A stretch of 64,000 bases of DNA. It comes from Sphaerospermopsis torques-reginae ITEP-024. GTDB taxonomy: Bacteria; Cyanobacteriota; Cyanobacteriia; Cyanobacteriales; Nostocaceae. Both the position numbers and the translations under genes were made by a program. Each line of letters starts with the position of its first letter. Within the stretch, counting starts at the first letter, position 1. The notes below the pieces were generated by a model. It saw only the letters and a program-made list of their open reading frames with translations. It had not been told where the DNA came from and ran no database searches. Shown here one piece after another: positions 36,880 through 45,293 of this stretch. The stretch covers positions 4,774,001 through 4,838,000 of the forward strand of contig NZ_CP080598.1 in the NCBI RefSeq assembly GCF_019598945.1. Reading direction: 5' to 3'.

Positions 36880-36985
36880 TCACGGCTATACAAGCTAAGT
36901 TCGCCTACGCGGACTCACAGAAACTCAAGGGTTTCAAACCCACGCAGGTGGGTTTTGTATGTATAGCAGTGACTTCCAGTCGCTT
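36880..36985. repeat. Dispersed palindromic repeat with hairpin aacccacgcaggtgggtttt
   Basis: Contains the strong hairpin at 36936-36956, followed by tgtatgtatagcagtgactt. Very similar elements occur in many cyanobacterial spacers. It may act as a terminator for the methyltransferase-like gene. Confidence 0.65.
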
Positions 36986-37140
36986 CAGCAACTTATTTGG
37001 GATAGGTAAGCATTCAGTTTATAAGTTTATATTGGAATGCTTACATTATCCAAATTTTACATTATCCAAATTGTGTATTTAATGGATTTTCTGCTATATC
37101 TTTAATTACTGGTTCTAGCATTGCATCTACAATAATGATG

Positions 37141-37842
37141 TCATCTCATATCCGTTTGAATACTGACCATATCCTCTAATTCTTTAATACGATCAATTAA
37201 TTTTTGGTAACTCTGGGCTGACATAACAACATTACTATCAGGGTTATCCATAATTTGATGTGATTGCTGATGTTTCATAAATGTATCAACTTTTTCCCCT
37301 TCAACACTATTTTCATCTTTAATCATATCTGTAAAAATTTTTAACATTTCAGGATCATCCTTGATAATAGGCAGTTTGACAATCATTTCTATTTGTGATT
37401 CAATCAGCCTTTGATTGAAGCTTTTAAGTTTTTTATCTTTCAATATTTTCTCATTCAAAAATACTTTAATAACTGAACCTTCTGCCATAAATGTAATAAG
37501 AGGATGTAGAGAATCAAAAGCCAAAATTACCTGATCTTGATAACCTTGAGCATTCTCACATACCCAGACATTCATCAATTTTGTACCTAGAGGAAGTGAA
37601 CATACTAATTGATTATTACCAACACTATCAGCAGCATGAAGATTTGTAGTTTTTTCTATTGTTACTTCAATTTCATCAGTATCAACAATAGGTGATAAAG
37701 TGACCAGGGTAATTTTATGTTCTGGATCTTCAAAATAAAGTTTTACTTCATCAAGACAAAGTTCATCACCACCAAATTCTTGATCTGCAATGGTTGATAC
37801 TCCTAGTAAAGTTTGCCCAATAGGAAATTCATTGATTGCCAT
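37141..37842 (-). CDS. Hypothetical protein, second gene of an orphan pair
   Basis: About 233 residues from ATG 37842 (GTG 37851 also possible). The N-terminal half is beta-rich with alternating hydrophobics (FPIGQTLLGVSTIADQEFGG, VKLYFEDPEHKITLVTLSPI); the C-terminal half is helical and charged (EKILKDKKLKSFNQRLIESQ, LIDRIKELEDMVSIQTDM). No signal peptide or membrane segment. I do not recognise a family. It overlaps the 3' end of the upstream 88-residue gene by 14 bp, so the two are translated together. Confidence 0.65.
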   Translation of the reverse strand: MAINEFPIGQTLLGVSTIADQEFGGDELCLDEVKLYFEDPEHKITLVTLSPIVDTDEIEVTIEKTTNLHAADSVGNNQLVCSLPLGTKLMNVWVCENAQGYQDQVILAFDSLHPLITFMAEGSVIKVFLNEKILKDKKLKSFNQRLIESQIEMIVKLPIIKDDPEMLKIFTDMIKDENSVEGEKVDTFMKHQQSHQIMDNPDSNVVMSAQSYQKLIDRIKELEDMVSIQTDMR

Positions 37843-38095
37843 ATTTATCACGCTTTTTCCTTGCTTGCTTCAGAATTTTGATAGCAGTTTCCGCGTCTGG
37901 ATCTCCCGTAGCAGCTAAATTAGCTAACTCTCCCACCCTGAGATTTTGGTAATTGCTGCGTAACTGATTAACCTGTCCTTGTCCTCCACCACGTTCACGA
38001 ATAGCATCAGCAATGATGTCATCTTTAATATTAACAAGATTGCCAAGTTTCTTCATGCTACCAGGTGTGAGTTTAATACCCTCCTGTTCATCCAT
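37829..38095 (-). CDS. Hypothetical small protein, first gene of an orphan pair
   Basis: An 88-residue, mainly helical, basic protein (SMKKLGNLVNIKDDIIADAI, then LANLAATGDPDAETAIKILK, ending KKRDKYGNQ) with a glycine patch RERGGGQGQVN. No family recognised. Size, charge and tight overlap with a larger partner are compatible with a toxin-antitoxin or adaptor pair, but nothing in the sequence proves this. Confidence 0.6.
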   Translation of the reverse strand: MDEQEGIKLTPGSMKKLGNLVNIKDDIIADAIRERGGGQGQVNQLRSNYQNLRVGELANLAATGDPDAETAIKILKQARKKRDKYGNQ

Positions 38096-38257
38096 TGCGT
38101 AAATGCTAATTGAGTTACTAATTGAGTTATATGATTTGAGTAGATTTTATACAACTAAAACATAGCATTTATACTACTAAGTTATCTCACTTACTTAATA
38201 TTATTTAATGAACAGGGAATTGATAAAAGATTTCTCTGATAATTATTAACCCCAAAT

Positions 38258-39442
38258 TCAAAATACACCCACCTTATCCAACTTTTCCCAAGGTAATTCT
38301 ATATCACTTCTACCCACATGACCATAAGCAGCAAGCTTGCGATAAAAACCACCTTTAGTTAAAGAAGGTAAAAACCTTAAATTAAATTGTTTAATAATTC
38401 CTGCTAACCGAAAATCAAAATGCTTCTCTAAAATTGCCGTTATTTCCTCATCATAAATCTTCCCAGTGCCAAAAGTTTCTACCTGTACACTCACAGGTCG
38501 AGAAAGTCCGATAGAATAACTTAATTGTACTTCGCACTCATCAGCTAATTTAGCAGCAACAACATTTTTAGCTGCATATCTAGCAACATAAGCCCCAATT
38601 CTATCTATTCTAATGGGGTCTTTACCACTTAACGCCGAACCGCTATGTTTAGAATATTCCCCATAGGTATCAATGGCGTTTTTTCTACCTGTTAAACCTG
38701 CATGAGTAGTAGGACCACCAATAATAAATGGTCCATCAGGATTAATAAATATTCTAGTTTTAGCATCAGGTTTAATTGCTTCATTTGCAAACACAGGAGC
38801 AATTACAGTTTCTCTAATATCATCTTGTAATTGTTGTAAATTTGGTTTGGCAGATTGATTTTGACTAGCGATAACTGTAATACTGTGAATCCTATAAGGT
38901 TGACGATTTTTATATTCAACACCTACCTGAGTTTTACCATCTGGGGTAAGATAAGGGAGGATTTTTTGCTTTCTCACTTCACTAATTTGTCTAGCTAATT
39001 TATGTGCTAACCAAATCGGTAAAGGCATAAAATTATAAGTTTGATTGCAAGCAAAACCAAAAACTGTAGCTTGATTCTTGACAGTAATTTTCTCTATTTC
39101 CGTATCAGATAAAATTTTCTCATCAAATAAATGATGTTCTTCAGGAGGCAATTCTGTTAAGCTGGTTAAAATACTGCAATTCTTACCATTAAATTCCGTT
39201 TGTTGATAACCAACTTGTTCAATTACCTGCCTAGCAATATTAGTAAAATCCACATTGGCACTAGGTTCAAATCTGGCAGCAATAAAAACAATACCCGTTG
39301 ACACAGCACATTCTGTAATAATTCTCCCATAAGGATCTTGTTGTAAAAACCTATCTACAATAGCATCACTAATTTGATCGCAAAGTTTATCAGGATGCCC
39401 TTCTGTTACAGATTCCGACGTAAACATAAAATCCTTTTTCAT
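38258..39442 (-). CDS. metK: S-adenosylmethionine synthetase, divergent paralogue
   Basis: A 394-residue methionine adenosyltransferase. The N-terminal FTSESVTEGHPDKLCDQISD is canonical. The central region differs from housekeeping MetK: FIIGGPTTHAGLTGRKN where standard enzymes have GGP.GD.GLTGRK, and KHSGSALSGKDPIRIDR instead of HGGGAFSGKDP.KVDR. The Asp of the GD pair is part of the active site in the E. coli enzyme. Length and domain order are otherwise normal, ending GHVGRSDIELPWEKLDKV. ATG 39442 is used; the longer frame adds 16 residues. The genome almost certainly has a standard MetK elsewhere. It sits at the head of a stress-type gene group and may be a transferred or specialised form. 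Confidence 0.87.
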   Translation of the reverse strand: MKKDFMFTSESVTEGHPDKLCDQISDAIVDRFLQQDPYGRIITECAVSTGIVFIAARFEPSANVDFTNIARQVIEQVGYQQTEFNGKNCSILTSLTELPPEEHHLFDEKILSDTEIEKITVKNQATVFGFACNQTYNFMPLPIWLAHKLARQISEVRKQKILPYLTPDGKTQVGVEYKNRQPYRIHSITVIASQNQSAKPNLQQLQDDIRETVIAPVFANEAIKPDAKTRIFINPDGPFIIGGPTTHAGLTGRKNAIDTYGEYSKHSGSALSGKDPIRIDRIGAYVARYAAKNVVAAKLADECEVQLSYSIGLSRPVSVQVETFGTGKIYDEEITAILEKHFDFRLAGIIKQFNLRFLPSLTKGGFYRKLAAYGHVGRSDIELPWEKLDKVGVF

Positions 39443-39557
39443 AATTTTTACCTGAGAAATATTTTGATAAATGTTTGTAGATAGCACCAAAACAGATCCC
39501 CGAATTCTGAAATAAACTTATAATTTATTGACAAGATAAATAAAGAAGTCAGGGATA

Positions 39558-42542
39558 TTATCGCATGGGAATATTTTTAGTCCCTTCATTCACTAATAGC
39601 GGCAACAAAGCACCACCAGAAATTACAGCAGTATCAACCATATTCAAAGGCGAAATCTTCAACAAACTCCGTAACTGTGGCACAGCTAAAGCCAAAATTT
39701 GAATACCAAAAGAACCAACAACAGCAGTCGTTAAATAAGGATTAGGCGGTAATTTTTCCTGACTAAAAATACTGTGTTTTTCAGAACGACTGCTAATAGT
39801 ATGTAATAACTGCCCAGAAGTCAAAGTCATAAAAGCCAAGGTACTAGCTTGAGGACTAATTCCATATTTAAAAATACCGTAACCATAAGCAGCTAAGGTA
39901 CTAATAGAAATGACAGCAGATTCAAACGCAATTCTCCCAAAATCGGTATTTTTAATAATAGGTTCATTCGGGTTACGAGGAGGTTGATTTAATACATCTG
40001 GTTCTGGTGCTTCCATAGCTAAAGAAAGTCCAGGGAAAATATCAGTTACTAAGTTCAACCATAGCAGTTGAATTGCGTTTAAAGGTTCACCAATACCCAC
40101 TGCGGTAGCGGTTGTCATGACCATAATTTCGCTGAGATTTGTAGCTAAGAGAAAATGTACAGATTTTCTAATGTTGTTGTAAATTGTTCTGCCTCTACTA
40201 ACCGCAATCATCATTGTTTCTAATCTGTCATCTTCTAAGACAATATCAGCAACTTCACGGGCAACATCTGTACCTTCTTTACCCATTGCTACACCGACTT
40301 GAGCAGCTTTTAATGCGGGTGCGTCGTTAATACCATCACCGGTCATAGAAACAACTTTGCCCGATGTCTGCAATGCTTGAACAATTTGCAGTTTATTACT
40401 AGGACTAATGCGGGCAAAAACGTCTACTTTGTCGCTGAGTGCTGCTAATGCTTCGGGAGTGAGATTATTGAGGTTGTTAGAGTCAAGAATTTCTAATTGA
40501 GGATGTCGATTTAATTCTAATTCTTTGGCGATCGCATAAGCTGTAGGACTTTGATCACCAGTAATCATTACCGTATTAATTCCCGCTTGATGGAAGTCTG
40601 CAATTAATTCTTTTGCACCTTTTCTAATTGGATCAGCCATCCCCACCAAACCCAACCAAATTAAATCTGATTCATGATTATTTTGATTATTATTATTATC
40701 TACTTCCTCAATATAACCATAAGCTACACCCAAAACTCTTAAAGCTTTTCCTGCTAAACGATCATTTTCTATTTCTATTTTCTGACGTTCTTCTACTGTC
40801 AAAGGTACAACTTCACCATTTTTCATCCACCGATGACAAAGTTGTAAAACTTCCGCAGGATTTCCTTTAACTGCCACCATTTGCTGACAATTATGAGTGG
40901 CATGAATTGTACTCATGAGGTTGCGATTTTCTGAACGCAAATTAGTTTGCAGCAAAGGATATTTTTCTTTCAATGCCATTACATCTACACCCGCACTAAT
41001 GGCTGTGTAAATCAAAGCATTTTCTGTAGCTGAACCTGTAACCAGATATTCACCATCATGATTTTGAATAACTTCACTTTCATTACAAAGAATTGCCACA
41101 TGAATTAATTTTAATAATTCATTATAGTTGTAGGGATTAATAATTTTTTCCCCAGTAATAAATTCACCATCCCTGACTTGAATATGTTTACTTTCGGTGA
41201 CTATTTCTACCACTGACATTTTATTTTCTGTGAGAGTTCCGGTTTTATCTAAACAAATAGTTTGCACAGAACCCAAAGCTTCTACTGCATTTAAACTGCG
41301 AACAATAACTTTATTTTTTCGCATATCACGAATGCCTAAAGCAAGGGTTGTGGTAGCAATTGTTGGTAAACCTTCGGGTACTGCTGCAACTGCTAAAGAT
41401 ATAGAAGATTGCAAAATTGCTAATAAATTATATCCCCGTAAAACTCCCATTCCAAACACTAAACCACATAATCCTATACTAATAAAAACCAGTTGACTAC
41501 CCACTTGATCTAATTGTTTAGCAAGGGGAGTTTGGGTTGTTTTTGCTTCAGTAACTAATTGCTGAATTTTACCCATTTCGGTAAATCTGCCTGTAGCAAC
41601 TACCGCTGCTAAACCCTGTCCATTAATAACTAATGTACCTTTATAAATCATATTCAAACGATCAGCTAAAGGTACATCTTCACCATGTAATAATGTGGTA
41701 TTTTTAGTAACGGGAACACTTTCCCCTGTTAAAGCAGATTCATCAATAGTTAAATTATCAACTTCAATAATTCTCGCATCTGCGGCAATATAACTACCAG
41801 GTTGAAGAACTAAAATATCTCCTAAAACTACATTTTCTGTAGGTATTTCTTGTAGTTTATTATCTCTAATTACCCAAGTTGATTTTTCTGAGCGATTTTT
41901 TAGAGAATTAATAATGCGTTCTGACTGACTTTCTGTAACATAACCAATAGCAGCATTTAAACCCACTACACCCAAAATTACTACAGCATCAATAATTCCC
42001 CCAGTGAAAATAGAAATTCCCGCAGCCACACCTAATAAAGCAACTGGTAATGATTTAAACTGCTCAATTAACATCCTGATTTCTGAGCGTGTTACTGTTG
42101 CTGATAACAGATTTTTACCATATTTATTCAGGTGTTTATTGGCAGTTTCATTAGATAATCCTGAGCAATGGGAAGTATTTAATGATTGCAGAACATTATC
42201 CGCTGTCATTAAATGCCAATTTTCGGTTTTTTGCTCTTGCTTGGATACAGTTAACTTATCTTTTTTGGTAGGTTTTGCTAATATATTAACATCAGTAACT
42301 CCAGCCTTATCTTTATATGCCGATAAAGCTTTATCAATAAAATATGCAATTTTTCTATAGCTAACATCTGGTTGAAAAATAACCAAAATATTGCTAGTTA
42401 ACACATTAGCAGCAACAGAAATAATTTCTGGGTAATTAGCAAGCGATCGCTCCAAATATATCTTTAATGACTGCGAACGATAAAGTTCATCAATTTTATA
42501 TCTAGCTCTCCCTGTGACACTGCTGTGTATTATTTGAATCAC
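39558..42542 (-). CDS. P2-type cation-transporting ATPase with N-terminal HMA-like domain
   Basis: A 994-residue pump. Residues 1-~85 resemble an HMA2-like fold without the Cys pair (HSSVTGRARYKIDELYRS). Then come the cation-ATPase N-domain (LSNETANKHLNKYGKNLL), TGESVPVTKN, the ion-site helix VAAVPEGLPTIATTTLALG typical of Ca2+-type P2 pumps, the phosphorylated Asp in [15 protein letters not shown] near ~434, [36 protein letters not shown], and C-terminal membrane helices with LLWLNLVTDIFPGLSLA. The ion is probably Ca2+, Mn2+ or Mg2+. The start is GTG at 42542 and overlaps the DUF5132 gene by 41 bp, indicating coupling. Confidence 0.9.
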   Translation of the reverse strand: MIQIIHSSVTGRARYKIDELYRSQSLKIYLERSLANYPEIISVAANVLTSNILVIFQPDVSYRKIAYFIDKALSAYKDKAGVTDVNILAKPTKKDKLTVSKQEQKTENWHLMTADNVLQSLNTSHCSGLSNETANKHLNKYGKNLLSATVTRSEIRMLIEQFKSLPVALLGVAAGISIFTGGIIDAVVILGVVGLNAAIGYVTESQSERIINSLKNRSEKSTWVIRDNKLQEIPTENVVLGDILVLQPGSYIAADARIIEVDNLTIDESALTGESVPVTKNTTLLHGEDVPLADRLNMIYKGTLVINGQGLAAVVATGRFTEMGKIQQLVTEAKTTQTPLAKQLDQVGSQLVFISIGLCGLVFGMGVLRGYNLLAILQSSISLAVAAVPEGLPTIATTTLALGIRDMRKNKVIVRSLNAVEALGSVQTICLDKTGTLTENKMSVVEIVTESKHIQVRDGEFITGEKIINPYNYNELLKLIHVAILCNESEVIQNHDGEYLVTGSATENALIYTAISAGVDVMALKEKYPLLQTNLRSENRNLMSTIHATHNCQQMVAVKGNPAEVLQLCHRWMKNGEVVPLTVEERQKIEIENDRLAGKALRVLGVAYGYIEEVDNNNNQNNHESDLIWLGLVGMADPIRKGAKELIADFHQAGINTVMITGDQSPTAYAIAKELELNRHPQLEILDSNNLNNLTPEALAALSDKVDVFARISPSNKLQIVQALQTSGKVVSMTGDGINDAPALKAAQVGVAMGKEGTDVAREVADIVLEDDRLETMMIAVSRGRTIYNNIRKSVHFLLATNLSEIMVMTTATAVGIGEPLNAIQLLWLNLVTDIFPGLSLAMEAPEPDVLNQPPRNPNEPIIKNTDFGRIAFESAVISISTLAAYGYGIFKYGISPQASTLAFMTLTSGQLLHTISSRSEKHSIFSQEKLPPNPYLTTAVVGSFGIQILALAVPQLRSLLKISPLNMVDTAVISGGALLPLLVNEGTKNIPMR

Positions 42543-43110
42543 TACTTTGTTGCTCCTGAAATTCCATTGAAACAGTATTAATTGATAAATTTGTTAATTG
42601 AGTTTCATCCTCAAAATTTAGTCTGGTAAAAATATCAAAAGCATACCAAGCCAATATATACCAAGGTATTTCTTCTAATTGAAATCCTTTTCTTAACAAT
42701 TGTTGCAGCGAAAGTAAACCAATTCCTAAAGGTAATATTACTCGTAAATCAGCAACACCATTAGTCATTCTTGCCACATCTGCATTAATATCAGAGATGA
42801 CATTTATAAAATCTTTTGCTGCTTCTGATTTACCATTTGTGAAATAATTTCCATAAGTTCTAGATTGACTTCTAGATTGAGTTCTAGATGGAAAACTTTC
42901 TGGTTTCTCCTTTCTTGCATCTGCGGTTACTTTTTCCACCGTTTCACCCATTTCGGCAACTGCATCCTTAACTTTTTCAGAAAACAAAATACTATCTTTA
43001 ATAGTATTTTGGACTACAGGTTGTTTCATTGCTGATGCAATCGGTAAAATCACAGGTGAAAAGACAATTGCTGTCAAACCTTCAATAATTGTGTCTAATG
43101 TAGATGCCAT
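42502..43110 (-). CDS. DUF5132-like partner of the P-type ATPase
   Basis: A 202-residue protein whose N-terminal part (LDTIIEGLTAIVFSPVILPI) may be membrane-associated and whose second half has a hydrophobic helix (VADLRVILPLGIGLLSLQQL) and WYILAWYAFDIFTRLN. The middle has a polar SRTQSRSQSRT linker encoded by a short tandem repeat. Proteins of this kind (often DUF5132) lie next to HMA2-containing ATPases in cyanobacteria. GGAG stands 9 bases before ATG 43110. The 41-bp overlap with the ATPase supports a joint function, perhaps as an accessory or assembly subunit; this is inference. Confidence 0.7.
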   Translation of the reverse strand: MASTLDTIIEGLTAIVFSPVILPIASAMKQPVVQNTIKDSILFSEKVKDAVAEMGETVEKVTADARKEKPESFPSRTQSRSQSRTYGNYFTNGKSEAAKDFINVISDINADVARMTNGVADLRVILPLGIGLLSLQQLLRKGFQLEEIPWYILAWYAFDIFTRLNFEDETQLTNLSINTVSMEFQEQQSSDSNNTQQCHRES

Positions 43111-43404
43111 TTTTACATCTCTCCTATTATTAATTTATCCAGTCAATCACTAAAATAGTATAAAAAAATAGTATAAAAATTACTAGCTATTGCCATCATC
43201 CTCAAGTTACATAATTATTTGTAATTCCTAAACAAAATTATCATTTTTCTCTAATTTTTTTCTAAAAATATTCCTTTAGTTATACACTAAGCAACTTAAT
43301 TACTAAGGTGAGAATTACACCTATAGACTAATGTAATAGCAACCTAAAAACATTAATACTAAAAAAGATATGAGCTAACCATTACTAAATAAAAAAATAC
43401 CTAA

Positions 43405-43866
43405 ATGGCAAATTCACAAGAACACAATCAAAAAACTCATCAGTTGCGTACACTGATTAAAGACATTGACAATGCCATGTTAACTACAGTCGATGATGAT
43501 GGTAGTTTGCATAGTCGTCCTATGTCAATTTTTAGCGACATTGATGCAGATGGTAAACTTTGGTTTTTTACCTTTGCTGATTCTCATAAAGTCTTAGAAA
43601 TTCAACGTCGTCAACAAGTAAATGTGAGTTTTTCTTCACCTGATCAACAGCGATATATTTCTATTTCCGGTACAGCAGAACTGGTGAGAGATAGAAATAA
43701 ATTACAAGAAAAATGGAAACCCGAATTACAAACTTGGTTTCACAAAGGAATAGATGAACCGAATATTGCTTTGCTAAAAGTCAATATTAACAAAGCAGAT
43801 TATTGGGAAAGTCCATCAAGTTTTAGACCACAAACAATTAGTTTTTTAGAACTATCACACCGTTAA
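43405..43866 (+). CDS. Pyridoxamine 5'-phosphate oxidase-like flavin-binding protein (general stress protein 26 type)
   Basis: A 153-residue split-barrel protein. Motifs: AMLTTVDDDGSLHSRPMSIF, WFFTFADSHKVLEI, VNVSFSSPDQQRYISISGTAEL and WFHKGIDEPNIALLKVNINK, as in general stress protein 26. Such proteins bind FMN, FAD or F420, or degrade haem in other branches. It is too short for true PdxH and the phosphate-binding residues of that enzyme are not obvious. Divergently transcribed from the ATPase pair; nothing recognised in the 294-bp gap between them. Confidence 0.85.
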   Translation: MANSQEHNQKTHQLRTLIKDIDNAMLTTVDDDGSLHSRPMSIFSDIDADGKLWFFTFADSHKVLEIQRRQQVNVSFSSPDQQRYISISGTAELVRDRNKLQEKWKPELQTWFHKGIDEPNIALLKVNINKADYWESPSSFRPQTISFLELSHR

Positions 43867-43876
43867 GGTAGAATCT

Positions 43877-43942
43877 AGCGAAGCATTCAAAAAATAGCCT
43901 GGGAGAAAAATTGATCATTGTTCGCCCGAATGCTTCGCCCTT
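43877..43942. repeat. 66-bp palindromic repeat (second copy)
   Basis: Starts gcgaagcattca and ends cgaatgcttcgccctt; the middle (aatagcctgggagaaaaattg) is shared with the copy at 55252-55318. It lies between two genes facing each other and could form a terminator-like hairpin. Confidence 0.75.
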
Positions 43943-43961
43943 GGAAAAAAATTGATATTGA

Positions 43962-44156
43962 TCATTTTTTTGAACTATTTTTGTCAATCTGCTCAATTAA
44001 TTTTTCTGCCATTTCTACAGATGCAATAATTAATTTTTGTTCCAAATTTCCATAACCTCCCTCATCACTAACTTGGGGGTAAATGTGAGGATTAGATAGC
44101 ATTGCTGCCAGTAATTGAGATGCTGTTTTTTTCAATTCATCAATTTGTGTATTCAT
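43962..44156 (-). CDS. Small hypothetical helical protein
   Basis: A 64-residue protein MNTQIDELKKTASQLLAAML, then SNPHIYPQVSDEGGYGNLEQ and a helical, lysine-rich end (AEKLIEQIDKNSSKK). GGAAAGGAT just before ATG 44156 is a good ribosome binding site. No family recognised. It lies 189 bp downstream of the S30AE/cold-shock fusion on the same strand, in the stress-type group. Confidence 0.65.
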   Translation of the reverse strand: MNTQIDELKKTASQLLAAMLSNPHIYPQVSDEGGYGNLEQKLIIASVEMAEKLIEQIDKNSSKK

Positions 44157-44345
44157 ATCCTTTCCAGCCAATAAGTGATCAATTGATAATTGATATTAAC
44201 AGTTGATAATTTACTATTGTATTCAAACTTGAAAACCTCTCCTTTGAAGGTGAAAAAATCAAAAAATCTGCTGTTTTTATTCTTTTACAGGGAGAGGCAA
44301 TAATTAATTATCAATTGTTCATTGTCAATTGTCCATTATTAAATC

Positions 44346-44969
44346 CTACCAATCTAAAGGAGTTTCCACCAATTTTTCTGAAGATTTACCAGCACGCACA
44401 CCAGGTTTATCAACTATTTTTACAGTGCTTGCTTGCGGTCCTTCTTCCCCATCTTCTAAGGAAAAATGCACACCAGTACCAATTTCTAAACGGTCAAATT
44501 CGTGATGTAAAACACTATTTTGGTGAAAATATATTTCCCGTCCATCTAAAGTTTTCAGAAAACCATAGCCATCTTCTCGAAATAATTTTGTTACCAAACC
44601 TGTACTTTCTTGAGCTTCCTCATATCTGCCAGATTGTTCACTTGCACGTTGCAGTTGAGTCAGTTTAACTAACTGCTGACGCATAGCATCAAAAGTTTCT
44701 CTCACTACTGCATCTAACGGTTGATATTGAACACCCTCACCAGGATTTTTTTCCGCTGCTAGTTCATGGCCAGGCGGAACAGTCAAATCAATTCTCACTC
44801 GATAAGGAGAACCACTACGGGGACGATCATGGATTTTTTCAATAGCAATATGACAGCTATTGATGTAATTACAAATATTCTCTAGTTTGGCAATTTTTTC
44901 ATGAACTAAATTATCAATTGCCTCTGATTTATCTAAATTACGATAGGTAATTTCTGGTTGAATTTTCAT
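44346..44969 (-). CDS. S30AE (HPF/RaiA-like) protein fused to a cold-shock-like domain
   Basis: A 207-residue protein. Residues 1-~110 follow the ribosome hibernation fold: ITYRNLDKSEAIDNLVHEKI, CHIAIEKIHDRPRSGSPYRV, then DAVVRETFDAMRQQL. Residues ~125-190 are a cold-shock/OB domain: GLVTKLFREDGYGFLKTLDG and EIYFHQNSVL, with RNP-like aromatic residues, followed by FSLEDGEEGPQAS. The usual C-terminal dimerisation domain of long HPF is absent. The fusion suggests ribosome or RNA binding under stress; the separate domains are known, the joint function is inferred. Confidence 0.87.
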   Translation of the reverse strand: MKIQPEITYRNLDKSEAIDNLVHEKIAKLENICNYINSCHIAIEKIHDRPRSGSPYRVRIDLTVPPGHELAAEKNPGEGVQYQPLDAVVRETFDAMRQQLVKLTQLQRASEQSGRYEEAQESTGLVTKLFREDGYGFLKTLDGREIYFHQNSVLHHEFDRLEIGTGVHFSLEDGEEGPQASTVKIVDKPGVRAGKSSEKLVETPLDW

Positions 44970-45036
44970 ACCTTTCTAATCCAAATACTCTCATCCAAAT
45001 ACAAACAAAATACAAAAATGTCGCAACTTACTGGAT

Positions 45037-45072
45037 AGATCCTCGACTTATTTATTTAAGAAGTCGGGGATC
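45037..45072. repeat. Palindromic repeat agatcctcgactt...aagtcggggatct
   Basis: Related to 9189-9221. The remaining DNA in 44970-45293 is AT-rich without a recognisable gene; it must hold promoters for the two divergent genes. Confidence 0.7.
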
Positions 45073-45293
45073 TGGATATTAAGTTCTTTAAGCTTGAGTT
45101 ACTTATCTTTTTATATTTATTGTACATTAATCAATTCTAAACAAAAAAATAATTATTTTTCTTCAACCCAAGGCTAGATATTTTTCAACTAAGTATATAC
45201 CAAAAGTATGATTTGACTGGTCAATAGGCAAGAATTTTATTTATAATAAAATTATACTTTATACTAAAATTTGTTGTTAAAATAGGTCAAACA

